A DNA stretch of 64,000 bases from Prevotella sp. (GTDB lineage: Bacteria > Bacteroidota > Bacteroidia > Bacteroidales > Bacteroidaceae), in assembly GCA_021204905.1 (NCBI GenBank), contig JAJPYN010000018.1:1-64000 (forward strand), given 5' to 3'. Below, piece by piece: positions 24,777-32,856 of the stretch. A program made the translations under genes and the position numbers. The notes below the pieces were generated by a model. That model was not told where the DNA came from, made no database searches, and saw only the letters and a program-made list of their open reading frames with translations. Positions within the stretch are counted from its first letter, which is position 1, and every line of letters begins with the position of its first letter.

Positions 24777-26588
24777 ATGCAGGATATCAGAAATATCGCC
24801 ATCATAGCCCACGTGGACCATGGCAAGACCACGTTGGTGGATAAGATGTTGCTTGCAGGAAAGCTGTTCCGGGCAAACCAACAGACCGGTGAGCTGATGC
24901 TCGACAATAACGATTTGGAGCGCGAACGGGGCATCACGATTCTCTCAAAGAATGTCAGCATCAACTGGAAAGGTACGAAAATCAACATCATAGATACGCC
25001 GGGACACTCCGATTTCGGTGGTGAGGTGGAGCGCGTGCTCAACATGGCGGACGGCTGTCTGCTGCTCGTCGACGCCTTCGAGGGTCCCATGCCGCAGACA
25101 AGATTCGTGTTGCAAAAGGCGTTGCAGATAGGCCTGAAGCCCATCGTCGTAGTGAATAAGGTCGACAAACCGAACTGCCGGCCCGAAGAAGTCTATGAAA
25201 TGGTGTTCGACCTGATGTTCTCTCTCAACGCCACAGAAGACCAATTGGACTTCCCCGTCATATACGGCTCGGCGAAAAACGGGTGGATGGCGGAGGACTG
25301 GAAGGTGCCGACGGAGGGCATCGACTATCTTCTCGACAAGATAATCGAGGTGATTCCCGCGCCGGAACAATACGAGGGAGAGCCCCAGATGCTTATTACG
25401 TCGCTCGATTACAGCAACTATACCGGGCGCATTGCCGTGGGCAGGGTGCATCGCGGCACGTTGGAGAGCGGCATGAACATCAGCATCTGCCACCGCGACG
25501 GCACGATAGAGAAGACCAAAATCAAAGAGCTGCATACCTTCGAGGGCATGGGGCACGTCAAGACAACCGCCGTCTCGTCCGGCGACATCTGTGCCGTCAT
25601 CGGGCTTGAACATTTCGAAATAGGCGACACGATCTCTTCTTTTGAGAATCCCGAGGCGCTTCCGCCCATCGCCATCGACGAGCCCACGATGTCTATGCTC
25701 TTTACTATCAACAACTCTCCGTTCTTCGGCAAGGAGGGCAAATATTGCACCTCGCGCCATATCAACGACCGCTTGCAACGCGAATTGGAGAAGAATCTCG
25801 CGCTGAAAGTGGCGCCCTTCCCCGGCACGACCGATTCTTGGATAGTGTCGGGACGCGGCGTGCTCCATCTCAGTGTGCTCATCGAGACGATGCGGCGCGA
25901 AGGATACGAGCTGCAAGTGGGGCAGCCGCAGGTCATCTACAAGACGATTGACTCTCAGAAATGCGAACCTATAGAGGAGCTTACCATAAACGTGCCCGAC
26001 GAGTTTGCAAGCAAGATGATCGACATGATCACCCGTCGCAAGGGCGAGATGGTGTCTATGGAGAACCAAGGGGATAGGGTAAACATCGAGTTTCTTATCC
26101 CTTCGCGCGGCATAATCGGTCTGCGCACCAACGTGCTCACCGCTTCTCAAGGCGAGGCAATTATGGCGCACCGCTTCAAAGAGTACCAGCCTTACAAGGG
26201 AAGCATCGAGCGGAGGGTCAACGGATCTATGATTGCGCTGGAGACGGGCAATGCTTTTGCCTACTCAATAGACAAGTTGCAGGACCGCGGCAAGTTCTTC
26301 ATCGACCCCGGCGAGGATGTTTACGGCGGACAGGTGGTAGGCGAACACGTGCACGAAAACGACCTTGTGATCAACGTAACCAAAGCGAAGCAGCTGACAA
26401 ACGTGCGCGCGTCAGGCACCGACGAGAAGGCGCGCATCATTCCGAAAGTTGTGATGAGCCTCGAGGAATGCCTCGAATACATTAAAGCGGACGAGTATGT
26501 GGAAGTTACGCCGAAATCGATTCGCATGCGCAAATGCATACTCGACCACAACGAGCGCAAGAAAGAGCAAAAGAGAGCGACGGATTAA
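24777..26588 (+). CDS. typA: Ribosome-associated GTPase TypA/BipA
   Basis: 603 aa from ATG 24777; the ORF-track start at 24732 lies within the promoter and is rejected. GTPase motifs: AHVDHGKTTLVDK (G1), RGITILSKN (G2), DTPGHSDFGGEVERVL (G3), VVVNKVDKPNC (G4). EF-G-like domains II, III and V follow, together with the BipA-specific C-terminal part (ARIIPKVVMSLEECLEYIKA, DEYVEVTPKSIRMRKCIL). TypA/BipA acts in 50S subunit assembly and stress adaptation in the cytoplasm. Monocistronic by appearance; the next ATG starts 14 bp later with a different kind of product. Confidence 0.96.
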   Translation: MQDIRNIAIIAHVDHGKTTLVDKMLLAGKLFRANQQTGELMLDNNDLERERGITILSKNVSINWKGTKINIIDTPGHSDFGGEVERVLNMADGCLLLVDAFEGPMPQTRFVLQKALQIGLKPIVVVNKVDKPNCRPEEVYEMVFDLMFSLNATEDQLDFPVIYGSAKNGWMAEDWKVPTEGIDYLLDKIIEVIPAPEQYEGEPQMLITSLDYSNYTGRIAVGRVHRGTLESGMNISICHRDGTIEKTKIKELHTFEGMGHVKTTAVSSGDICAVIGLEHFEIGDTISSFENPEALPPIAIDEPTMSMLFTINNSPFFGKEGKYCTSRHINDRLQRELEKNLALKVAPFPGTTDSWIVSGRGVLHLSVLIETMRREGYELQVGQPQVIYKTIDSQKCEPIEELTINVPDEFASKMIDMITRRKGEMVSMENQGDRVNIEFLIPSRGIIGLRTNVLTASQGEAIMAHRFKEYQPYKGSIERRVNGSMIALETGNAFAYSIDKLQDRGKFFIDPGEDVYGGQVVGEHVHENDLVINVTKAKQLTNVRASGTDEKARIIPKVVMSLEECLEYIKADEYVEVTPKSIRMRKCILDHNERKKEQKRATD

Positions 26589-26601
26589 GCTTGTTGAAAC
26601 A

Positions 26602-28353
26602 ATGATGAAATTACTTTTTACGCTGTTGTTCGCCGCCCTCGCGCAAGGCCTGTTTGCCTCAAAAGCAATGCCTTCGAAGCAAACCGTTACCCTGCAAGAC
26701 GGCACCACGCGCGTCATCTCCCTGCGCGGCGACGAGCATTTCTCGTTCTTCGCCTCCTCGCGCGGCGAGCTGATTATTCGCGAAGACAACACGTGGCGGC
26801 TGGCAACAAACGAAGAAATCTCTGCGGCGAGGCTGCGGCTGAATGAAGTGAAACTCGCGCGGCAAGGGCAAAGCAGTAAGGCCAAAAGCAGCGCGGAGGG
26901 TTACGGCATCATCGCCGACAAGCCGTTCCCCTGCACCGGCACGCCGAAGGCGCTGGTCATCCTCGTGAGCTTCTCCGACCGCGATTTCGAATATTCCGCC
27001 GACAGCATTAAGGCCCTTTTCAACGGCGAGGAGCTCAACGAGGACGCCGGCCAGAACGACACCTACGGCTCGCTCGCGCAGTTTATGGCGTTTTGCAGCG
27101 ACAGCCTGTTCATCCCGCAGTTCGACTTCGCCGGACCCTATCAGCTCGGCAACACCGTCGAGTATTACGGTCAGAATTCCGGCGGCAGCGACGCCAAGAC
27201 TTCGGAGTTTATCAAAGACGCTTGCACCGCCGCCGACAGCGACATCGATTTCTCGCAATACGACTCCGACGGCGACGGCTATGTCGACCTTGTTTACATC
27301 GTCTACGCGGGCTTCGGCGAGAACTGGGGACAGAACCCCGACTACCTCCTTTGGCCGAAGTCGGGCACCGGCAGTTACGGCACATACGACAACGTGAAGG
27401 TGAACCGCTACGGCATCAACCAAGAGCTCGCCGGCTACGAGTCGCTCATCAACGCCGCCACAGGCAAGCATTACCTTAACGGCATCGGCGTCCTCGCGCA
27501 CGAGTTTTGCCACACGATGGGCATGTTCGACGTGTACCCCACGGCGGACTGGGAGGACATCTCGTGGTTCGACAACCAGAGCATGGAGTACTGGAGCCTG
27601 ATGGACAACGGCGAGAACAACCTCAACGGCTACTGGCCCACGCCGCTCAACGCCTTCGAGCGCGAGCTGTTCGGCTGGCTCACTATCGACACGCTCGCCG
27701 AGGCTGCAAACATCGCGCTCGCACCCCTCATGGACGGCGGTAAGGCTTACAAAATCATCAACGACAACGACACCACCGGCAACGAATTTTACATCCTCGA
27801 AAGCATACCCTCCGGACGCGGCACAGCCTTTTACCACGGTATGCGCGGCAACGGCATGCTCGTCTCGCACATCAACTACGACGCGAACTCCTTCTCCAAC
27901 TTCGGTCATCCCAACAACGTGCAGGGCGAGCCGCGCTACACCATCATCCCCGCCGACGGCATCATAATGACCTCCTACCGCATGACGCTCGACGAGGACG
28001 ATTCGCTCTACATCTCCTCCGCCGTCTACAACGCCGACCACGCCGCCGACACCTATCCCGGCACGACGGAGAGCACTGAATTCACCGACTACAAAGCCTA
28101 CACGGGCACCGTCGACAAGCCCATAACCGCCATCGCGCAGGACGGCTTCGTGGTGTCGTTTAAGTTCTGCGGAGGCATCGAGGATGAAGAAGAAAATGAG
28201 GATGAAAACGAAGGCGAAGGCGAAGATGCCATAATAAACATTGCAGCCGAAACCCTTGCCGGCAGCCCCGCCTACAACCTCAGCGGCCAGCGCGTCAGCG
28301 GCAATTATCGCGGCATCATCGTCAGCAACGGCAAGAAAATCCTTAGAAAATGA
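26602..28353 (+). CDS. Secreted M6-family metalloprotease with C-terminal sorting tail
   Basis: 583 aa from ATG 26602 (MMKLLFTLLFAALAQGLFAS signal; 26605 is an equal alternative). The ORF-track start 26497 runs inside typA and is rejected. A propeptide-like region (about 20-100) precedes the M6 (immune-inhibitor-A type) catalytic domain: DSDGDGYVDLVYIVYAGFGE is the calcium-site-like loop, and the zinc motif GIGVLAHEFCHTMGMFD has His300, Glu301 and His304. An acidic linker (EDEEENEDENEGEGED) leads to a sorting tail ending SNGKKILRK. Extracellular protein degradation, probably exported through the T9SS encoded upstream. Its stop overlaps the next start. Confidence 0.92.
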   Translation: MMKLLFTLLFAALAQGLFASKAMPSKQTVTLQDGTTRVISLRGDEHFSFFASSRGELIIREDNTWRLATNEEISAARLRLNEVKLARQGQSSKAKSSAEGYGIIADKPFPCTGTPKALVILVSFSDRDFEYSADSIKALFNGEELNEDAGQNDTYGSLAQFMAFCSDSLFIPQFDFAGPYQLGNTVEYYGQNSGGSDAKTSEFIKDACTAADSDIDFSQYDSDGDGYVDLVYIVYAGFGENWGQNPDYLLWPKSGTGSYGTYDNVKVNRYGINQELAGYESLINAATGKHYLNGIGVLAHEFCHTMGMFDVYPTADWEDISWFDNQSMEYWSLMDNGENNLNGYWPTPLNAFERELFGWLTIDTLAEAANIALAPLMDGGKAYKIINDNDTTGNEFYILESIPSGRGTAFYHGMRGNGMLVSHINYDANSFSNFGHPNNVQGEPRYTIIPADGIIMTSYRMTLDEDDSLYISSAVYNADHAADTYPGTTESTEFTDYKAYTGTVDKPITAIAQDGFVVSFKFCGGIEDEEENEDENEGEGEDAIINIAAETLAGSPAYNLSGQRVSGNYRGIIVSNGKKILRK

Positions 28354-28709
28354 TCGTCGAGTTTAACTACGTCATCACGCACCACGGCGAGATCACCGAC
28401 ACCTGCTACACCTCCGTCTCCATCGACGGCGACGAGCTCTGCGAAATCATCGACGAACTCATGGAGGACAACAGCCCCGGCCTGCTCTCCGACCTGCCCA
28501 ACAAGTACATGAAACGCTTCGTCGACGCCGCCATCAAAGACGCGGTCGAGATCTACCCCGACTTCCCCGACGACAACGAGGAATACGCCGTGATGCTGCA
28601 AAAATACCTGCCGCAAGCGTTCATCGAATACCTGCCCGACGAGCTCCTCAACACCTTCGACGACGAGATGTTCGACGGCGGCAAACCCAAAACCAAAAGC
28701 CACGATTAA
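28350..28709 (+). CDS. Conserved-looking hypothetical acidic protein, 119 aa
   Basis: Starts with an ATGA overlap on the M6 protease stop (28350-28353). It encodes a soluble acidic protein (MIVEFNYVITHHGEITDTCY ... FDDEMFDGGKPKTKSHD) without signal peptide or transmembrane segment. Base composition matches surrounding genes, which supports real coding. No domain recognised. It lies between a secreted protease and a VanZ-like membrane protein whose frame begins at its stop codon, so the three are probably co-translated. Confidence 0.7.
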   Translation: MIVEFNYVITHHGEITDTCYTSVSIDGDELCEIIDELMEDNSPGLLSDLPNKYMKRFVDAAIKDAVEIYPDFPDDNEEYAVMLQKYLPQAFIEYLPDELLNTFDDEMFDGGKPKTKSHD

Positions 28710-29238
28710 ACCCCTCGACATCATCCGCCGGCGACCCCTCTCCGCCGCAATCATCATCGCCATCTGGGTCATCTGCCTCGTGCCCATACCCGACACGCCG
28801 CTCAACCAAGTACGCTTCTTCGACAAATGGACCCACCTGGCCATGTACGCCGCGCTCGTGCTCGTCATCGTCCTCGAAAACGCAATTAGGCAAAAGAAAA
28901 AAGGGGGCTTGAATGAAAAGGAAAATGATAGTTCAAAGTGCTTAAATGAAAAGCAAAATAATAGTTCAAACTATTTAAACGTACCCGACAACGAAGGCTG
29001 CTCCTGCCGGGCGCAAAGGCTGAGCAAGCATCATAGTAGCAACCAAGATGAACTCAAAACAATCCTCCTGACGCTCGCGACAGCATGCGCCATGGGAGGC
29101 CTCATCGAACTGGCGCAAGCCTACCTCACCGCCGGCATTCGCTCGGGCGACTGGCTCGACTTCGCCGCCAACGCCGCCGGTGCTGCCTTAGGCGCCATCA
29201 TCGCCTTCCCCCTCGCGCGGCGAATCACCACTCTTTAA
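28705..29238 (+). CDS. VanZ-like membrane protein with a repetitive hydrophilic insertion; start codon uncertain
   Basis: The frame holds a normal VanZ-like N-terminus, IIRRRPLSAAIIIAIWVICL (TM1) then VRFFDKWTHLAMYAALVLVI (TM2), but no ATG, GTG or TTG precedes TM1. The ORF-track GTG (28780) would delete TM1. The best candidate is ATT at 28705, overlapping the previous stop (gATTAA), which gives 177 aa. Between TM2 and TM3 sits a roughly 55-residue hydrophilic insertion encoded by a 33-bp tandem repeat. TM3-TM4 then follow (TLATACAMGGLIELAQAYLT, WLDFAANAAGAALGAIIAFP). Relatives are uncharacterised inner-membrane proteins related to teicoplanin-resistance VanZ; no resistance role should be assumed. 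Confidence 0.7.
   Translation: MKPLDIIRRRPLSAAIIIAIWVICLVPIPDTPLNQVRFFDKWTHLAMYAALVLVIVLENAIRQKKKGGLNEKENDSSKCLNEKQNNSSNYLNVPDNEGCSCRAQRLSKHHSSNQDELKTILLTLATACAMGGLIELAQAYLTAGIRSGDWLDFAANAAGAALGAIIAFPLARRITTL
28908..28980. repeat. 33-bp tandem repeat (2.2 copies) inside the VanZ-like gene
   Basis: Unit 1 (28908-28940) and unit 2 (28941-28973) share cttRaatgaaaagSaaaatRatagttcaaa, followed by tttaaac (28974-28980). Encodes LNEKENDSSKC / LNEKQNNSSNY / LN. Markedly AT-rich compared with the flanking coding sequence. Confidence 0.9.
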
Positions 29239-29695
29239 AAGGCTTCTTGCAAAGATAAGAATTGCGGTAACGCGGATCGAACGTTACCTCCTTGCCGATG
29301 AACGGCGGCCTGACAAACGCCTCATCCTCGCGCGAGAGCTCCACCTCCGCCACAACCAAACCCTCGTTCGCTCCGTAAAACTCGTCCACCTCAAACACGT
29401 GCGCACCGCTCTTCACTAACCACCGCCGCTTGTCCACCTCGCCGCCTTGACACAGCTTGAACAGCTCCTCCGCCTCCGACGGCGTGATCTCCGTCTCAAA
29501 CTCATAGCGCGAGATGCTGCCCGCCGCCTTGCGACCCTTAATCGTCAGAAACGCACGCTCGTCGCGCATCCTGACACGCACCGTCGCACCCTTCGCCGGG
29601 ATGTAACCCTGCCGTATGCGGCTGCTCGCGTGAGCCATCGCCTTGTACCCGTCGCCGGCCACAAGGAACTTCCGCTCCGTCTCGATACCGCTCAT
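29225..29695 (-). CDS. CYTH-domain protein (triphosphate-tunnel metalloenzyme type)
   Basis: 156 aa. It starts with the ExExK signature (GIETERKFLV) and continues with the charged tunnel strands RIRQGYIPAKGATVRVRMRD, AFLTIKGR, YEFETEITPSEAEELF, HVFEVDEFYGANEGLVVAEV. CYTH proteins of this small size bind triphosphorylated substrates with divalent metal; many are inorganic triphosphatases, while class IV adenylate cyclases share the fold, so the reaction is not fixed. The start ATG overlaps the stop of the 48-aa upstream gene (ATGA), indicating translational coupling. Convergent and slightly overlapping (14 bp) with the VanZ-like gene. Confidence 0.88.
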   Translation of the reverse strand: MSGIETERKFLVAGDGYKAMAHASSRIRQGYIPAKGATVRVRMRDERAFLTIKGRKAAGSISRYEFETEITPSEAEELFKLCQGGEVDKRRWLVKSGAHVFEVDEFYGANEGLVVAEVELSREDEAFVRPPFIGKEVTFDPRYRNSYLCKKPFKEW

Positions 29696-29838
29696 TGCGC
29701 CATCAGCACGCTAATGATGACCCCGTAGCACAGCGCCAGCAATATCAGCGCTGCAAATATCCACTTCACCACGCGCCCTGCCTTGCGGGCCTCTTCCTCC
29801 TTGTGGTGCGCCCGCTGCTGCTTCCTTTTCTGCGACAT
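29692..29838 (-). CDS. 48-aa small membrane protein coupled to the CYTH gene
   Basis: Too short for the ORF track. ATG at 29838, TGA at 29694-29692 overlapping the CYTH start. Sequence begins MSQKRKQQRAHHKEEEARKA and is followed by a basic stretch (GRVVKW) and one hydrophobic helix (IFAALILLALCYGVIISVLM). Highly basic N-terminus plus one C-terminal transmembrane helix: probably tail-anchored in the inner membrane with the N-terminus in the cytoplasm. No known family recognised; function unknown. Confidence 0.65.
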   Translation of the reverse strand: MSQKRKQQRAHHKEEEARKAGRVVKWIFAALILLALCYGVIISVLMAQ

Positions 29839-29902
29839 AATTTTAGTTGTTTATCTTTGTAAAAATGGTTATTTGTCTCTGTTAAAAACGTCTTTCCGCT
29901 CG

Positions 29903-29931
29903 CAAAAGTAAAACATTTCCCGCAAAAACAA
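29903..29931 (-). promoter_or_regulatory. Probable promoter of the small membrane protein/CYTH operon
   Basis: Minus strand -7 element TACTTTTG (29910-29903), with GTTG at 29931-29928 in the -33 position, about 65 bp before the ATG at 29838. Confidence 0.5.
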
Positions 29932-29985
29932 CGCGCAATCGCCGCAAAACTCCGGCTGTCAACTTTATAGCTTAAAAATTTGCCG

Positions 29986-30024
29986 TTTGCGCGGCGGCGG
30001 AGAGCGATATTTTTGCTAATTTTG
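29986..30024 (+). promoter_or_regulatory. Probable promoter region of the first NSS transporter
   Basis: TTTG (29986-29989), 18-bp spacer, TATTTTTG (30008-30015). A second -7-like TAATTTTG follows at 30017-30024. The transporter ATG is at 30063. Confidence 0.5.
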
Positions 30025-30062
30025 CTGCGGAGAAGATGAATTTTGTTTAGCTTTTTTCAAGG

Positions 30063-31457
30063 ATGATTAACGGCAGCGGAGAACACGGCGCGGCGCAAAC
30101 GCGGTTCGGCACGCGCATCGGCGGCTTGCTGGCGGCGGCGGGCTCGGCCGTGGGGCTGGGCAATGTCTGGCGCTTCCCCACAGAGGCGGGCAGCGGCGGC
30201 GGCGCGGCGTTCCTGCTCATCTACATCGCGGCGATGCTGCTGCTCGGCGTGCCGGTGATGATTGGCGAACTGGCGATAGGGCGGCATGGCGGAAAGAACG
30301 TGTCGCACAGCTTCTTCGCCATGAGCGGCGGACGGCGGGCGTGGGGCTGGATGGGCATCGTGCCGGTGGTGGCCGGCGTGCTCATCCTGAGCTATTACGC
30401 TGTTGTGGCAGGGTGGACGCTCGACTATTTCGTGCGTGCTGCGGCGGGCGGTTTCGCGCTTTCGGCAAACATCTCGGCAGGCGGTTATGCGGCATCGTTC
30501 GCGGCGTTCTCGTCATCGTTCTGGAAACCGGTGATCTGCCTCGCGGCAATGCTTTTCCTTACGGCGGCGATCGTGGCGTTCGGCGTCAAGCGCGGCATTG
30601 AAAGGGCTTCGAAGATTATGATGCCGCTGCTGTTCGTGTGCCTCGCGCTGCTGGCGGTATGCTCGTTGACGCTCGACGGTGCGGCCGAGGGCGTGCGCTT
30701 CTTCCTTCACCCCGACTTCTCGAAGATCACCGGCGGCGTGGCGCTCTCGGCGATGGCGCAGGCGTTTTTCTCGTTGTCGGTGGGCATCTATTGCCTTTGC
30801 ACCTACGGCTGTTACTTCCGCAAAGACGTCGACCTCGTGCGCGAATCATTGTCTGTTGCGGGCATCGACACGCTTGTTGCGGTGATGGCCGGACTGGTGA
30901 TTTTCCCTGCGGTGTTCTCTGCGGGCATCGCGCCTGATGCCGGTCCGACGCTGGTGTTCATCACGCTGCCGGAGGTGTTCCAGCGCGCGTTCGGCGGTGC
31001 GCCCGTGTTCGCCTATTTCTTCTCGCTTGCCTTTTATTTATTGCTTGTTGTGGCGGCATTGACCTCGATGATCTCGATGCTTGAGACCGCTGCCGCGATT
31101 TTCATTCGCAAATACAAGATTGCGCGGCCGGCGGCATGTTTCGCGATGGCGGCGTTGTGCACGTTGCTGGGCATAGCCTGCTCGCTGTCGTTCGGCGCGT
31201 GGGGCGGCGTGCGCGTGGCGGGGATGGGCGTGTTCGACCTGTTCGATTTCCTTGTGGCGAAGGTGATTATGCCGCTGTGCGCGATTGCCACGTGCCTGTT
31301 TTTAGGTTGGGTGGTGGAGAAAAACGTGCTTCGCGACGAGTTGACCAACGGCGGCACGCTGCGCCAACCCTTGTTCGGGTTCTACCGGTTGCTGGTGAGG
31401 TATATCGCGCCGGCGGGCATCGCCATAATCTTCCTCAACGGCATGGGTTTGTTTTAA
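30063..31457 (+). CDS. Sodium:neurotransmitter symporter (NSS/SNF) family transporter, copy 1
   Basis: 464 aa with about 11-12 transmembrane helices. The conserved NSS TM1 is present (RIGGLLAAAGSAVGLGNVWR, FPTEAGSGGGAAFLL), providing the unwound sodium/substrate site, with TM3 containing SYYAVVAGWTLDYFVRA and TM6-8 (FSLSVGIYCLCTYGCYFRKD, EVFQRAFGGAPVFAYFFSLA). It imports amino acids or related amines with sodium across the inner membrane. Followed by a paralogue 36 bp downstream in the same orientation. Confidence 0.93.
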   Translation: MINGSGEHGAAQTRFGTRIGGLLAAAGSAVGLGNVWRFPTEAGSGGGAAFLLIYIAAMLLLGVPVMIGELAIGRHGGKNVSHSFFAMSGGRRAWGWMGIVPVVAGVLILSYYAVVAGWTLDYFVRAAAGGFALSANISAGGYAASFAAFSSSFWKPVICLAAMLFLTAAIVAFGVKRGIERASKIMMPLLFVCLALLAVCSLTLDGAAEGVRFFLHPDFSKITGGVALSAMAQAFFSLSVGIYCLCTYGCYFRKDVDLVRESLSVAGIDTLVAVMAGLVIFPAVFSAGIAPDAGPTLVFITLPEVFQRAFGGAPVFAYFFSLAFYLLLVVAALTSMISMLETAAAIFIRKYKIARPAACFAMAALCTLLGIACSLSFGAWGGVRVAGMGVFDLFDFLVAKVIMPLCAIATCLFLGWVVEKNVLRDELTNGGTLRQPLFGFYRLLVRYIAPAGIAIIFLNGMGLF

Positions 31458-31493
31458 ATTAATTTCTCGTAATGCATTGATTTTCAATATATT

Positions 31494-32855
31494 ATGGAAC
31501 AGAAACGTGGTACTTTCGGAGGGCAGACGGCCGGCGTGCTTGTCATTGCGGGTTCGGCCATCGGCTTGGGCAACATCTGGCGGTTCCCTTACGAGCTCGG
31601 GCGCAACGGCGGTGCTGTTTACCTCATCATCTACGTGCTTTGCATCGCGCTGTTCGGTCTGCCGCTGATGGTGAGCGAGTTCGCCGTGGGCCGCAATGCG
31701 CAGAGCAACACGGCGCGGGCGTTCGGCGCGATGGGCGGCGGCAGGGCGTGGAAATGGGTGGGTTTCCTCGGGATGGCTGCCGGCACGCTGATCTTGTGCT
31801 ACTACGGCGTGGTGGCGGGCTGGACGCTGGAATACCTCATTCGCGCGGGTGCCGGCGGGTTCGCGGAAAAAGGTACGGCGGATTTCACGGCGGATTTCAG
31901 CGCGTTCATCAGCGACCCCGTGCGGCCTGTCGTCTGCATGGCGGTGTTCATGCTGGTTACTCTCGGCGTCATCCTCGCCGGCGTGGAGAAAGGCATCGAG
32001 CGCGTGTCGAAGATTCTTATGCCGCTGCTGTTCCTGTTCGTTGTGGCGCTGGCTGCGGCGTGCCTCACTTTGCCCGGTGCGGCCGACGGCATGACCTTTC
32101 TTTTCAAGCCCGACCTAAGTAAATTCACGCCGTCGTCGGTGTTCTCCGCGATGGGCCAGTGCTTCTTCTCGCTGTCCTTGTGCATGGGCTGCATCTGCAC
32201 CTACGCGTCGTATTTCCGCAAGGAGGACAAACTGGTGCGCAGCGCGACGAACGCCGTAGCCATCGACACGATCATCGCCGTCCTCGCCGGAGTGATAATC
32301 TTCTCGACAGCCTTCTCCGTGGGCATCGAGCCTGATGCCGGACCGTCGCTGCTGTTCATCACCCTGCCCAACGTGTTCCAGCGCGTCTTCGCCGGTCAGA
32401 CCCTGCTCTGCTACGTCTTCTCGCTGATGTTCTACGTGCTCCTCTTCATTGCCACGCTCACCTCCGCGATGGGCTTGCTCGAAGTGCCGACCATCTATCT
32501 GAAAGAGGAATACCGCATCCGCCGCCGCTATTCGTCGGTCATCTCAACGGTCTTCTGCATCATCGTCGGCGTGGCATGCAGCCTGTCGATGGGCCTGTGG
32601 GCGGGCTTCACCGTCGGCGGAATGAACCTCTTCGACCTGTTCGATTTCGTTACGGCAAAGGTGATGCTGCCCGTCGGAGGCTTCCTCACCGCGCTCTATA
32701 CGGGCTGGTTCTGCGACCGCCGGCTGCTCTACAAACAGGTTACCTCCGACGGCCGTACAGCGCGCGCCTTCTTCCCCGTCTACCGCTTCCTGCTGCGCTA
32801 TATCGTGCCCGTGGCCATCCTCGTCATCTTCCTCAACCAACTCGGACTGTTCTGA
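31494..32855 (+). CDS. Sodium:neurotransmitter symporter (NSS/SNF) family transporter, copy 2
   Basis: 453 aa, paralogous to the preceding gene throughout. TM1 has GVLVIAGSAIGLGNIWRFPY, TM3 YYGVVAGWTLEYLIRAGAGG, then LSLCMGCICTYASYFRKEDK, and the closing helix YIVPVAILVIFLNQLGLF. Sodium-coupled amino-acid-type uptake by family. Binding-site residues differ between the copies, so substrates may differ. Its stop is immediately followed by the ComEA-like gene (ATG 1 bp later), so all three are probably one transcript. Confidence 0.93.
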   Translation: MEQKRGTFGGQTAGVLVIAGSAIGLGNIWRFPYELGRNGGAVYLIIYVLCIALFGLPLMVSEFAVGRNAQSNTARAFGAMGGGRAWKWVGFLGMAAGTLILCYYGVVAGWTLEYLIRAGAGGFAEKGTADFTADFSAFISDPVRPVVCMAVFMLVTLGVILAGVEKGIERVSKILMPLLFLFVVALAAACLTLPGAADGMTFLFKPDLSKFTPSSVFSAMGQCFFSLSLCMGCICTYASYFRKEDKLVRSATNAVAIDTIIAVLAGVIIFSTAFSVGIEPDAGPSLLFITLPNVFQRVFAGQTLLCYVFSLMFYVLLFIATLTSAMGLLEVPTIYLKEEYRIRRRYSSVISTVFCIIVGVACSLSMGLWAGFTVGGMNLFDLFDFVTAKVMLPVGGFLTALYTGWFCDRRLLYKQVTSDGRTARAFFPVYRFLLRYIVPVAILVIFLNQLGLF

Positions 32856-32856
32856 A

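Noticed and set aside
28780-28782. GTG start for the VanZ-like gene
   Set aside because: It would remove the first transmembrane helix, which is clearly encoded upstream in the same frame.
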